36,941 nucleotides of DNA, from positions 1 through 36,941 of the forward strand of contig UQQZ01000021.1 in NCBI GenBank assembly GCA_900543305.1, in the 5' to 3' direction. The position numbers and the translations under genes were made by a program. Position 1 is the stretch's first letter. Every line of letters starts with the position of its first letter. This document shows positions 15,978 through 24,847 of this stretch, one piece after another. The notes beneath the pieces are model-generated. The model was given only the letters and a program-made list of their open reading frames with translations, searched no databases and was not told the origin of the DNA. Source of the stretch: an uncultured Oscillospiraceae bacterium. GTDB taxonomy: Bacteria; Bacillota; Clostridia; Oscillospirales; Acutalibacteraceae.

Positions 15978-17513
15978 TCATGTATTTTTCTTGTGATACA
16001 ATTTTACGACCAGGCAAGAGGCAGCGCCCAATATCAGCACAATGCCGGCAATGTAGAAAATGGTGGTGCCGATGCCGCCGGTGCTGGGAAGCTCCAGCCC
16101 TTGTTCATTGACCACGTCCGTTGACAGCGAACCATCCGAAAGAGTGGGGGTAAACGTAATTTGGATTGCCCCATCCGGGGTGCCGGTTAAAGCTGTGAGC
16201 TTAGGATCATCGCTTTCTGTGTCGTGGGTTGCAGCCACAGTAAATTCAATGGGATCGATGCTGTTATACCCAGCGGGGGTCACAGTTTCTGTCAAGCGAT
16301 ATTTGCCATCGTCCAGGCCTTCGAAGGAGAAGGTGGTTCCAGTGCTTGTTTCTGCCTGGGCAATCGGATTCCACGTGCCCTCTCCTTCGTCATACTGGAA
16401 TTTCTCCAGCGTGAATGTGGCACCTTCCAAAGGCTCCGAATCGGGATCCACCTTGTTGACCTCTACTTTGTAGGTGAACACAATCACTTTATCCTCAGCC
16501 GTTTGGCCACGGTCCGTGGTGGAATAGGGGTTGTTGGAATAGGTCAGGTGCATCTCGTTGGGGTTGCCTTGCGACCCGATCACTGGGTTTGTATTTAGTT
16601 TAGAAGTGTATTCCACATAAATGGTGTCGCCTGCTTTGATGGTATAGCTGGCAACTAGTTTTAGATTGGCGAACACAATGTCAAAGGTATGCCCATCGCC
16701 CGGCGAGGTATTTACAGTATAATCTGTATTTTTTGTAAGGGTATTTCCCTCACTATTGACGTATACCTTTACAGTGTCCGCGTTGAAGGTCAATCCTGCA
16801 GACTGTGTGTCGTGGAAGGTGATGGCAAACTCCTCATAAGCGTCGTAGTTGTCCGGCAGGGTGGCGGAGAGCTGGAAGGGCACATCGTCACCAATGTCGT
16901 GATCCGCAGAGTCCTGCCATTGGCTGTAAGTAGTAGTTTCGCTGTCATTGATGTCCTGGACTTTTTTCTTAGAAATGGTCGTACCGGACTTGGGTGTAAC
17001 GGTAACATCGTCTACCACTTTCAAGATGTACTCTGTGAAGGCGGAAATCTGGCTTCCATCTTGATCTTTCACCAGGTAGTAGCCAGCGCTCAGGCCGGAA
17101 ATGGTGTAGGAACCATCTCCTGAAGTGCTGGAAGCCGTGACACTTCCTAAATGCTTCCCGGCCAATTCCGCAAAGGCTTCCGCGTCGGCTGGAGTATCAC
17201 CCAGTACTTTAGCCACATCCGCTGCGGTTTCGCACTGGGAGTAGTCGCCGGTAAGGCCGGCGCTTCCTCCTTTTAAGGCGGTTAGAAAGCTCCCGCTGTT
17301 GATCCCGCTGCCCCACTGGACGTTGGAAAGAACAGCCTTTCCCTCCACTTGGGCGAGATCGCCGGAGAAGATCTGATAGGCATCATAAGTGTGGCCCGTT
17401 TCACTGTTGGAAATGGTGATCGTATACGTGTCTGCAGCCAGAGAAAATGTGGTAAGGCTCATGGATAGGACGAATGCCAATAGCATAGCACAAAGCTTCT
17501 TTACCTGTTTCAT
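15978..17513 (-). CDS. Major pilin, LPSTG-anchored, isopeptide-type domains
   Basis: A 511-residue pilus backbone subunit. Signal peptide 1-27 (…TTFSLAA). The N-terminal domain (28-170) ends in DVTVTPKSGTT, where K175 is the likely pilin-motif lysine used for polymerisation (inference from position). A middle domain follows (about 180-345). A SpaA/Cna-B-like domain (about 353-440) has the KVDPDSEPLEGATFTLEK start and the E-box YRLTETVTPAGY, both signs of a self-formed Lys-Asn isopeptide bond. The sorting signal is LPSTGG at 475, then a membrane helix and KLYHKKNT. It directly precedes the class C sortase gene; a small hairpin lies before it (17529-17548). Confidence 0.93.
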   Translation of the reverse strand: MKQVKKLCAMLLAFVLSMSLTTFSLAADTYTITISNSETGHTYDAYQIFSGDLAQVEGKAVLSNVQWGSGINSGSFLTALKGGSAGLTGDYSQCETAADVAKVLGDTPADAEAFAELAGKHLGSVTASSTSGDGSYTISGLSAGYYLVKDQDGSQISAFTEYILKVVDDVTVTPKSGTTISKKKVQDINDSETTTYSQWQDSADHDIGDDVPFQLSATLPDNYDAYEEFAITFHDTQSAGLTFNADTVKVYVNSEGNTLTKNTDYTVNTSPGDGHTFDIVFANLKLVASYTIKAGDTIYVEYTSKLNTNPVIGSQGNPNEMHLTYSNNPYSTTDRGQTAEDKVIVFTYKVEVNKVDPDSEPLEGATFTLEKFQYDEGEGTWNPIAQAETSTGTTFSFEGLDDGKYRLTETVTPAGYNSIDPIEFTVAATHDTESDDPKLTALTGTPDGAIQITFTPTLSDGSLSTDVVNEQGLELPSTGGIGTTIFYIAGIVLILGAASCLVVKLYHKKNT

Positions 17514-17528
17514 ATTTTTCCCCTTTCA

Positions 17529-17548
17529 GTGTCCGTTGCTCAGGACAC
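17529..17548 (-). promoter_or_regulatory. Intercistronic hairpin before the major pilin gene
   Basis: GTGTCC-N8-GGACAC, a 6-bp perfect stem, 15 bp before the start of the major pilin gene and after the adhesin stop. There is no T-run, so it is not a terminator. It could be an mRNA processing or stabilising element that raises major pilin output over the adhesin. Confidence 0.4.
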
Positions 17549-17571
17549 ATAGATTGGATTGGTTCAACTGC

Positions 17572-20500
17572 TTAAAAGCTCCTCCTGTTTTTCCCTCCTT
17601 TCTTTTTCTTTAAAACAGAAATTCCCAAACCAGCGCTGACAATCAGGAATACGCTGCCGCAAATACTCCATAGAACAGGGCCAACACCTCCTGTTTCGGG
17701 CAGAAGGTAGGTGCTTTCCTTCTTGTTGGTAATGGTAATTGTGCCTTCGTTAATGGTACTTGCCTCGTCGTTATTCTCGGAGTAGGTAACTACATACCCC
17801 TCGGGATTGGAGGTTTCCTGTACGTAATAGTAGACCTCGATCCCCTGGTCATTTTCCGTGGGCAGTGCCTTCCAAGTATGGCTCCACTCGTTGTCAGCGT
17901 TAAGCGTGACACTTGTACCATAGGGTTGGGCGTTCTCTCGGTTGTCCTTGGCGTACTGGTACAGGGTAACCTCAACAGAAATCGGGAGATCGGTTTCCAA
18001 GTCATTTCCCTGGAAATCTTTCCATTCCTTTTGCACCGACAGCTCTTTTGCCGTGTTTGGTACATAGTGGGAGCTGTTGGTAGAGAAGGCGATGAATTCC
18101 ACTTGGTCTGGATTAACCTGCCCTTCTTCAGTGCCGAAAATACCCTGGGGGGCCATTGCCGCAATAGCCTGCTCCTTAGACTGGCCATCTTTAAGCCACA
18201 CGAAGTAAAAATAATCGTTGCTCTTTTCATAGCCGGAAGGTGCTTTGATTTCCCACATCCTGTATAGGGTGTCATAGAGGGAGCCCCTTCCATCCTCGTG
18301 TTCCAAGAAGTCCAGTTTGATGAAGCCGTCTTCTCCCACCTCAAAGATTCCGTCAGCGCCGGTCGCCGTGAGGGAGGATGTGGTCCAGGCATAATTCCCA
18401 TTGCCTTCTAGATCTTCGTACCGTTCCATTTTGAACTGGGCTCCTGGGAGGGTTTCAAGCGTGTCGCTATCCACCTTGTAGATGGTCATGGTTGCCTTGT
18501 TCACCGAGGCGGAAGAATCCACGTGATCGAACACCACATCCTCCACGGAGGTTTCATAGGCAGTGCCGTTGAGAGTGGCAGTGTTTCGGATGGTAACGGA
18601 TTGCGAAGACTGGCTGTGGTCAATGGTGTATTCATAGACAACGATTAAAGGTGTGGCATCCGGCAGAGAGAAAGTGATTAGGTAAGAGTCAGGATCGTAT
18701 GTAATCTCATATCCGCTTGTCAACTTTTCTCCTATACCATCTGGTTTTGTTTTGTCATACCGATATACACCGATCGTTTGGGCAAGGAGTTCAGCGCTAA
18801 GGTAATCTGCCATAGTCAACTGATCTGTCAGTTCAATCGTATTGTTTCCAGGAACCAAGTCCTGCCCATGGGGGTTTACCACCACCGTGTATTTGACAGT
18901 ATCTGTGGGGTTGTTCTCTTCGTCCACAAGCAGTTCGCCGCTTTTTTCCACTTTGTTTACTGCCCGGGTCACCTCGGTGGAGAGGGAAACCTCATCTTGC
19001 CAAGAAGCTGTATTGGTATAGGTCACGGATTCGGTGGTAGGGTCCTCCCAGCGGGAGTCGTTGACCACGGAAACTTGATAGTACAGGGCAAGCTGTGTGT
19101 ACCCCAGATTTTGGGCTTCTGTGTACGCCGCTGTCGGAATAGTAAAAGTTACTTTGTTGTTTTCTCCCACCACTGCTTGCGCGGGAGTAGTAAGAGGAGT
19201 GGCAACATAATCTTGCTTGTATCCATACAAGGCCACGGAATCGTTTACAAAGGCAGCCCCCTCTGGCAGGGTGTCTTTTACAACGATATCCCCTGTGATC
19301 TGCCCTGGACTGATGCGCAGCCTGTAGTACAGGATACCATTGTTTTGCTCAAAAGAAACTGACAAGGGGCTGCTGGTATAGGAGTCGGTATTGCCGTTCT
19401 CGGCAATGCCTGTTGGGCTGGCCTCTTTCACCAGGTCGTTGGAAACTTTCCAGGTGAGATCCGCGGAGGAGGTGTGCGCTGGGATTATGCCCGTGTTGCC
19501 CACCGAGTACGTGCCATTTGCCTTGTAGGAGCCGTCATCGTTGAGCAAGTTATCCATAATAAGTGCGGTGGAATACGATATGGTAATTGTATGGATTTGG
19601 TAATCTTGGAACATCTGCGTCGTAGCTTCGGGGAAGAAAATTCCAAAATTGGTAATGGTAATTCCCCAGACAGTGGGATCACTCCAATCAAATGGTTCAC
19701 CATTAATGAGAGGAGTATAGTAGTCCGAGGCTAAAAGCGTAGGTTCTGTGTAGAGTCCGCTGATTTCAACTTTCAAGGTGGTGGCTAATACATCTAAGGT
19801 TGTCACATGGTAATTTTCGTGAGAAATCCCCTCATGGTTGAATGCAGTCAACTGGTCGGTGTAGGTAAAAGGCTCCACGTTGGAGGGAATGGTGATGGTA
19901 GACTTCCATTTGATCTCTCGGGCCCAATCAGGCTCTGGAACGACCTCTGGCTCTCCTTGGGTGACCACCTCTTTAATGATTCCATACCCTTCGCCAATAA
20001 TGTCGACGGTGTGGGTATCTTGATACATTCCCACATTGACTTTATTGGAAATGGAAGAAATGGATTGGTCCCCTATAAGCTGCGAAACATTTTCAATCGT
20101 GTAGTGTAAGGTAATGGGTCCATTAAAAGAATCAATGATCCTAAAAGGCAATGATATATTTTCAAATGATTCGCCATAGGCTGTTAGAGTGACCTGGTCA
20201 ACGTGGATGGTTTTATTCCCCACAGTCAATGTGTCGTCAATTGTCCACCCACCTATATTTTGATAGGCTTCGTTGATGTGGACGTCGTAGGTGAGTGTGT
20301 CGGTTTCGGCGTCGTAGGCGCCTGTCTTATTTACCATGGTCCCAGAACGATCCACTTGTTCTGCCGCCCGGACCGCATCCTCACCTGCTTTGGCTTCAGC
20401 CACATTGCCCAGAGAGAGGTCATAGCCCGATTTGCCCGCAACCGGTGTGCAAGCCACTGTATATACCACCTCGTAGGATTCCCCGGGGGATAAAGCCGGC

Positions 20501-22137
20501 AGGTTGGGGATCGAAAGGATGGGGGAAGTGGTTTCACTCCCAGTGACTGTTGGTGACAGGGTGCTAGTAATATCCGTTTTCTCACCAGAGCTTGTCACCT
20601 TGTATACGGTTCCACTTGTATAATCCAGCGCAGAAGCGCCTTCAGCCTTGTAGAACCAGTCGGTCAATTGAATGTCTTGATTGCTCGTTCCCAGCTGGGA
20701 AGAGATGGTGATTTTATATTGTAGATTGTCAATATGGTCTTGATTCACCACCTCTTTGGTGATGGCCAAGGCAGCTATGTCTGGGTTGGGTTCTACATGG
20801 ATGATACCCCCACTGTTCCCAAAATTGATATCATAAGATTCGTTATTTTCCCCGGCGGCCACCATACCTTGGAACTGAATATTCCCGGAAAAAGCGGTGC
20901 CGTCAAGGAAATCTGGGGAAAAGGCGATTTCAATGTATCCGTCTTGGGTGATAGAATAGGTGCCCACAACGGTAGAGGCGTCGCTGTACACATTGCCCTG
21001 CGTCTGATCGGACAGGTTGATCCCATCGGGCATTTGATAGAAAATAACAGGGTTATCAGAAGTTACTTGGCTACCATCGGGGATGGTGTAATGGATAGTC
21101 ACTTGCACATAGTCCCCAACCTGGACGGTGTTTTCCCCAACTTCGACCCATTGCCCTCCTTGGGATTTTTTTACATCTATCGAAGTGATGTAACCCCCAA
21201 AGTCCGTCCCACCTTCATTAGCCCTAGATGCCGCAAAGGGTGCTGCTCGCCGGACTGTACTGTTAGAGCTGGCCAGATGGTAAGCAAAGGCACTGCTATC
21301 TGGGGACTGGGGGATAGGTGTCAGCTCTGTGATCTCAGAATCGTCCGGTGTAGGCGTCTCATCCGGAGCGGGTGTACCATCCGGAGCGGGCGTACCATCC
21401 GGAGCGGGTGAGCCATCCGGAGCGGGCGTCTCATCCGAAGCGGGCGTGCCGTCCATACTGTCTGCTTCAGTTTCTGGATTTGCATAGCATTCAGTTGTAT
21501 GGCTGTGTTCGGTTTTTTCGCAGGTCAGTTGGGATTCGTAGCACTCATCCGTATGGGTGTGGCCAGGAATGACCTGGTCCTCTGTTTCCTCGAGGCCGCA
21601 CACCAGCTCTTCCTCACTGGTAAAGCAACTCACGCAGTGGCTGTGCTCTGGCAGAGTGCAAATCAAATTCCCGTTTTCATCGTAGCAATCCTCCGTGTGG
21701 GAATGTTCCTGGAGGTTGCAGGTCAAATTCCCATCTTCGTCATAACATCCCATGGAGTGGATGTGTTCTTGATGAGTACACACTAAGGTGCCTGTTTCAT
21801 CAAAGCATTCATCTCCGTGGATGTGCTCTTCTATCGCACAGGTGCAAACCAGGTGGGTTTCGTAGCATTCCTCGGTGTGTTTGTGCCCCGAGATCACCTG
21901 GTCGTCGGATTCCTCCAACCCGCATACCAACACTTGCGTATAGCATTCGTCAGTATGTTGATGTTCTTCCAGGGGGCAGACCAGTGTTTCCGACAAGGAG
22001 ATGCCGGGCTGCTTCATCTGCCAGATGACCCCTCCAATTACCAAAACGGCTACGGCAATGAACGCACAGCGGCAGCGCCGGCGGAGGAGCCAGTTATGGC
22101 GATAGGTTTCTAGGAACTCTTGAATGATTTGATTCAT
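17572..22137 (-). CDS. Large LPETG-anchored pilus adhesin with Cys/His repeats
   Basis: A 1521-residue surface protein, probably the pilus tip. A cytoplasmic start (MNQIIQEFLETYRHNW) and a membrane segment (about 25-42) act as a long signal. Residues 54-218 hold eight H-x-H-x3-C-(Y/F) units, mostly about 20 residues apart, each with further cysteines (EHQHTDECY, GHKHTEECY, EHIHGDECF, EHSHTEDCY and others), probably metal-binding. A DGTPAP-type linker (about 235-265) follows. Residues about 300-1400 are serial immunoglobulin-like or Cna-B/DUF11-like domains. A last SpaA-like module (MTIYKVDSDTLETLPGAQFK; WEIKAPSGYE) and a Cna-B domain (SVQKEWKDFQGND…VYYYVQETSNPEGY) precede LPETGG at 1479, a membrane helix and KKKKGGKNRR. 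Start ATG 22137 has AAAGGAGG. The target is unknown. Confidence 0.9.
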   Translation of the reverse strand: MNQIIQEFLETYRHNWLLRRRCRCAFIAVAVLVIGGVIWQMKQPGISLSETLVCPLEEHQHTDECYTQVLVCGLEESDDQVISGHKHTEECYETHLVCTCAIEEHIHGDECFDETGTLVCTHQEHIHSMGCYDEDGNLTCNLQEHSHTEDCYDENGNLICTLPEHSHCVSCFTSEEELVCGLEETEDQVIPGHTHTDECYESQLTCEKTEHSHTTECYANPETEADSMDGTPASDETPAPDGSPAPDGTPAPDGTPAPDETPTPDDSEITELTPIPQSPDSSAFAYHLASSNSTVRRAAPFAASRANEGGTDFGGYITSIDVKKSQGGQWVEVGENTVQVGDYVQVTIHYTIPDGSQVTSDNPVIFYQMPDGINLSDQTQGNVYSDASTVVGTYSITQDGYIEIAFSPDFLDGTAFSGNIQFQGMVAAGENNESYDINFGNSGGIIHVEPNPDIAALAITKEVVNQDHIDNLQYKITISSQLGTSNQDIQLTDWFYKAEGASALDYTSGTVYKVTSSGEKTDITSTLSPTVTGSETTSPILSIPNLPALSPGESYEVVYTVACTPVAGKSGYDLSLGNVAEAKAGEDAVRAAEQVDRSGTMVNKTGAYDAETDTLTYDVHINEAYQNIGGWTIDDTLTVGNKTIHVDQVTLTAYGESFENISLPFRIIDSFNGPITLHYTIENVSQLIGDQSISSISNKVNVGMYQDTHTVDIIGEGYGIIKEVVTQGEPEVVPEPDWAREIKWKSTITIPSNVEPFTYTDQLTAFNHEGISHENYHVTTLDVLATTLKVEISGLYTEPTLLASDYYTPLINGEPFDWSDPTVWGITITNFGIFFPEATTQMFQDYQIHTITISYSTALIMDNLLNDDGSYKANGTYSVGNTGIIPAHTSSADLTWKVSNDLVKEASPTGIAENGNTDSYTSSPLSVSFEQNNGILYYRLRISPGQITGDIVVKDTLPEGAAFVNDSVALYGYKQDYVATPLTTPAQAVVGENNKVTFTIPTAAYTEAQNLGYTQLALYYQVSVVNDSRWEDPTTESVTYTNTASWQDEVSLSTEVTRAVNKVEKSGELLVDEENNPTDTVKYTVVVNPHGQDLVPGNNTIELTDQLTMADYLSAELLAQTIGVYRYDKTKPDGIGEKLTSGYEITYDPDSYLITFSLPDATPLIVVYEYTIDHSQSSQSVTIRNTATLNGTAYETSVEDVVFDHVDSSASVNKATMTIYKVDSDTLETLPGAQFKMERYEDLEGNGNYAWTTSSLTATGADGIFEVGEDGFIKLDFLEHEDGRGSLYDTLYRMWEIKAPSGYEKSNDYFYFVWLKDGQSKEQAIAAMAPQGIFGTEEGQVNPDQVEFIAFSTNSSHYVPNTAKELSVQKEWKDFQGNDLETDLPISVEVTLYQYAKDNRENAQPYGTSVTLNADNEWSHTWKALPTENDQGIEVYYYVQETSNPEGYVVTYSENNDEASTINEGTITITNKKESTYLLPETGGVGPVLWSICGSVFLIVSAGLGISVLKKKKGGKNRRSF
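21355..21444 (-). repeat. Five tandem 18-bp units in the adhesin gene
   Basis: Near-identical 18-mers (CGTCTCATCCGGAGCGGG type) encode the repeated six-residue unit DGTPAP / DETPAP on the minus strand. Because 18 is a multiple of three, gain or loss of units by strand slippage would keep the frame and change linker length. Confidence 0.8.
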
Positions 22138-22165
22138 AGACCTCTTTCCTCCTTTTTACCGTTGT

Positions 22166-22753
22166 TTAGGAAGAGATAGGCCCGAAAGGCCAAATTTTAA
22201 AGATGACTTTTCCCTCCATTTGATTGCTGCTCACGCAGCCAATGGCGCTGTTTCGAGAATCCACAGATTGGAGCCGGTTATCTCCCAAGACGAAATAGCT
22301 GTCATCTGGCACTTGGAAAGGAAATGAAATATTGCAATCCCCAAAGGACTTTTGGTTTACATAAGTTTCCGTCAGTGCCTCCCCGTTTACGCTCACAGTC
22401 CCATCTTGGGCGATGTCGATAATATCTCCCGGCAGACCGATCACCCGTTTCAACAGTAGTTTGTTTTGGTGGTAGAAAAAGCAGATGTCGCCTCGTTCAT
22501 AGGATTCGGGCTTCCATCCTAAAACGATGGAACCTTCGGATAGGGAAGGCTGCATACTGATGCCGGTCACTTGCAAAACAGGGAAAAACAGGGAAATTGA
22601 TAGGGTGACAAGGGCGGTGAGCACCACAAGGGAAGAGGTAAGGCTGACAAGAAGGCGTCGATGCTGGTTGTGCTTTGACAGACGTTCTTTTTCTGCAAGG
22701 ACGCTCTCTATGTCGGGAATATGTACCGTGGAGAATGTAATCCGTTGGCTCAT
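22166..22753 (-). CDS. Signal peptidase I of the pilus operon
   Basis: A 195-residue membrane serine protease that removes signal peptides. The N-terminal 30 residues are cytoplasmic and charged; one membrane segment spans about 34-58. The S/K catalytic dyad of type I signal peptidases is present: S66 in TGISMQPSL and K102 in LLLKRVIGLPGD; the later boxes GDNRLQSVDSRN and MEGKVIFKIWPFG are also in place. Dedicated signal peptidases are common in sortase pilus clusters and help process the pilins. The start ATG overlaps the stop of the coiled-coil gene (ATGA at 22753-22750), implying coupled translation. The adhesin gene follows after 28 bp. Confidence 0.92.
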   Translation of the reverse strand: MSQRITFSTVHIPDIESVLAEKERLSKHNQHRRLLVSLTSSLVVLTALVTLSISLFFPVLQVTGISMQPSLSEGSIVLGWKPESYERGDICFFYHQNKLLLKRVIGLPGDIIDIAQDGTVSVNGEALTETYVNQKSFGDCNISFPFQVPDDSYFVLGDNRLQSVDSRNSAIGCVSSNQMEGKVIFKIWPFGPISS

Positions 22754-23274
22754 AGGGTGTGGCGCTCCAAACTGCTTCTTCCTAAGAAGACGCTCAGCTC
22801 GTTGTGGCTTTCCAGCAGCGACTGCACACGCCTGTCAAATGCAGCCCATTTTTCTTTAATGCTTTCCTCTGTTTGGGAAATCAAAAGTTTGCATTCCCTT
22901 TGCACCGAAGAGCGGTATTGATTGGCCTCTTGAACAATGCTGTCGGCTTGTTCTTGAGCCTGCGAAAGCAGGAGGGCTTGTTCCTGTTTGGTGTTTTCCA
23001 CCAAATGGGAGATCTGTGTTTCAGCCTGAGAGTTTTCCTTCCGTAAGTGGTCCAGATATTGGTTAGCTGCTGTTTGGGCTGCTTCAAAAACTCCGTTGAT
23101 CTTTATAGCCGCTTCTGCAATGGAACCCGCTTCCTCTATTTGAATGGTCCAATTGGCAATGGTGTCCTCCAGTTTTTTCTTTTCTTCTTCCAAAAGCTTT
23201 TCCTCTTGCTGCAATGCATAAATGATCTCTATCAGTTCAAGACGGCTCATTTTTTGCAACTCAGTTTTTTTCAT
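22750..23274 (-). CDS. Coiled-coil protein, first gene of the pilus operon
   Basis: A 174-residue soluble protein without signal peptide or membrane segment. It starts MKKTELQKMSRLELIEIIYAL; residues about 22-50 and 75-150 are strongly charged heptad-like helices (EKLLEEEKKKLEDT; EQEQADSIVQEANQY-like), and the middle has GSIAEAAIKINGVFEAAQTAAN. The form is DivIVA-like, but no DivIVA head is evident. Similar proteins head clostridial pilus loci in my recollection; the function is unknown. It may place the pilus machinery at the membrane (speculation). Ribosome site GGAG lies 8 nt before ATG 23274. Confidence 0.75.
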   Translation of the reverse strand: MKKTELQKMSRLELIEIIYALQQEEKLLEEEKKKLEDTIANWTIQIEEAGSIAEAAIKINGVFEAAQTAANQYLDHLRKENSQAETQISHLVENTKQEQALLLSQAQEQADSIVQEANQYRSSVQRECKLLISQTEESIKEKWAAFDRRVQSLLESHNELSVFLGRSSLERHTL

Positions 23275-23333
23275 CTGCGCTTCTCCTTCTCCTATGGATA
23301 AAACTTCGGTATGGTCAAGTGCGGCATTCTTTA

Positions 23334-23362
23334 TTTATATTGTAAAAGCCCAAGTATGACAA
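23334..23362 (-). promoter_or_regulatory. Promoter of the pilus operon
   Basis: Minus strand: -35 TTGTCA (23362-23357), 17-bp spacer, -10 TATAAA (23339-23334). Start near 23327, leader about 50 nt. It is divergent from the kinase promoter at 23399-23426. Confidence 0.65.
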
Positions 23363-23375
23363 AAGACTGACAAAA
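23357..23375. promoter_or_regulatory. Direct repeats overlapping the pilus -35 box
   Basis: TGACAAAA occurs at 23357-23364 and 23368-23375, exactly 11 bp apart (one helical turn). The first copy overlaps the -35 hexamer. The arrangement suits binding of a dimeric regulator, most simply the response regulator at 24822-25652 (inference). Confidence 0.5.
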
Positions 23376-23398
23376 ATAGAAGATTTCGGAAAAAATTT

Positions 23399-23426
23399 TT
23401 GATTTTCTTGATTAAATGTGTATAAT
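23399..23426 (+). promoter_or_regulatory. Promoter of the LytS-type kinase and regulator genes
   Basis: TTGATT (23399-23404), 16-bp spacer, perfect -10 TATAAT (23421-23426); TTTGAT at 17 bp is the alternative -35. Confidence 0.6.
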
Positions 23427-23509
23427 GTGATTCATAGAGCTAGGCGCATTATGAATTTATGATCCTCAAAAAGCCTTTCTATATTAGGCGAAAGGAGGGG
23501 GAGACCTCC

Positions 23510-24847
23510 TTGACGACGTTACAAAATATCAATATTGTACTTGACTTATGTGGCGTATTTTTTTGTGTTTTGGCGGCAACGGTAATCGCCGTGGGGTTCC
23601 ATGTGGACAGTCGGATCCGCAAATACATTCTGATTTTTTATGGATGTCTTTTTGTGGTGCTTTGTTCCGATGTTGCAGAGATCCTTTTGGAAGCTTTTGC
23701 GCCTGGGGAAGAGGTAATCCTGCAAAAAATCTTCTATTTCGTTGAAAATCTGTTCCTTTTTATGCTGTCATTCTTCTTCCTGAGATTTTTGTTGTACCTG
23801 CTGAAAAAGATGGCTACCGGCAAAATCGCAGGAGTGGAGCGGCTGGCAATGGGAATAGCAAAGCTTCTTTTGCTGCTGAAGGTGGCAACCCTATGCCTCT
23901 CCCAGTGGTTCGGATGGCTGTATTATTTCGATAGCGACGGCATATGCCGTCGAGGAAGTATGTACATACTTCCTTTACTGTACCTGGTTGCTTTTTTGGC
24001 GCTGGACGCCATCCTGCTCATTCGCTGTTGGAACCAGCTACCCTATAGGGTTGTGGTGCCTTTGTGCTGTTGCATTCTTCTTCCATTGGTTGCGATTATT
24101 GTGCAAATATATATCCCCGAGTATCGGTTTCTACTTTTTTCTAGGATCCTGTCTTCCATTACCGTGTTGGTGTTTGCTTTTTATGTGCAGGTGGGGCAGT
24201 ATATTGCAAATGAGAAACAAGTGGCTGATATGCAGGCAACTGTAATGCTTTCCCAGATCCAGCCACATTTCCTGCACAACGCCTTGGTATCCATTGCCCA
24301 GCTTTGCGAGAAAAACCCTAAGGCGGCCAAAAAGGCGATTATCGCGTTTTCAGAATACCTCCGGGAAAACATGGACTCCTTAAAAGAAAGGGAACCGGTT
24401 CCCTTTGTAAAGGAATTGGAACATATAAAAAATTACCTGTATTTAGAAAAAATGCGCTTTGGCGACGACCTGGAAACAGAATTGGATATCCAGGCGGTGG
24501 ATTTCAAAATCCCAGTTTTGTCCTTGCAGCCTCTGGTGGAAAATGCCATTCGGCATGGGGTGGGGATGCGGGAGGAAGGTGGAAAGGTCACCATTTCTTC
24601 CCGGGAGCGTGAGGATTGTTTTGAAATCTCGGTCCAAGATGACGGTGTGGGATTTGACACCACCAAGGCATTATTGGACCAGAGGGAGCATGTTGGGTTG
24701 AAAAACGTGAGACGGAGGTTGTGGCTGCAGTGTGGGGGAAGGCTCAATATGGTCAGCTCCCCAGGAAAAGGATCCACGGTTACCATTGTAATTCCAAAGA
24801 AACCAAAGGAGGGGGTTGGACGTGAAAATTTTAGCGGCAGACGATGA
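23510..24847 (+). CDS. LytS/YehU-type sensor histidine kinase
   Basis: A membrane sensor kinase with a hydrophobic N-terminal half (about six membrane segments, residues 5-220), then a His_kinase (PF06580-like) phospho-acceptor region with QIQPHFLHNALVSI (H253). The ATPase domain follows: N-box LQPLVENAIRHG, G1 box DDGVGFD and VGLKNVRRRL. I place the start at TTG 23510 because AAAGGAGG (23491-23498) lies just upstream; an in-frame ATG at 23459 has only a poor ribosome site, and using it adds 17 residues. AAGGAGG (23492-23498) can pair with CCTCCTT (23505-23511), covering both ribosome site and start. It is translationally coupled to the regulator (26-bp overlap) and divergent from the pilus operon, its likely target. 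Confidence 0.88.
   Translation: MTTLQNINIVLDLCGVFFCVLAATVIAVGFHVDSRIRKYILIFYGCLFVVLCSDVAEILLEAFAPGEEVILQKIFYFVENLFLFMLSFFFLRFLLYLLKKMATGKIAGVERLAMGIAKLLLLLKVATLCLSQWFGWLYYFDSDGICRRGSMYILPLLYLVAFLALDAILLIRCWNQLPYRVVVPLCCCILLPLVAIIVQIYIPEYRFLLFSRILSSITVLVFAFYVQVGQYIANEKQVADMQATVMLSQIQPHFLHNALVSIAQLCEKNPKAAKKAIIAFSEYLRENMDSLKEREPVPFVKELEHIKNYLYLEKMRFGDDLETELDIQAVDFKIPVLSLQPLVENAIRHGVGMREEGGKVTISSREREDCFEISVQDDGVGFDTTKALLDQREHVGLKNVRRRLWLQCGGRLNMVSSPGKGSTVTIVIPKKPKEGVGRENFSGRR

Noticed and set aside
20734..21411. Long plus-strand open frame (225 codons) and similar frames at 18778-19362 and 16689-17123
   Set aside because: They are antisense to the pilus adhesin and major pilin, have no ribosome sites and no protein family features; they follow from the codon use of the real genes.
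21355..21444. CRISPR-like regular repeats
   Set aside because: The repeats are 18 bp without spacers, lie inside a coding gene and encode a proline-rich linker.
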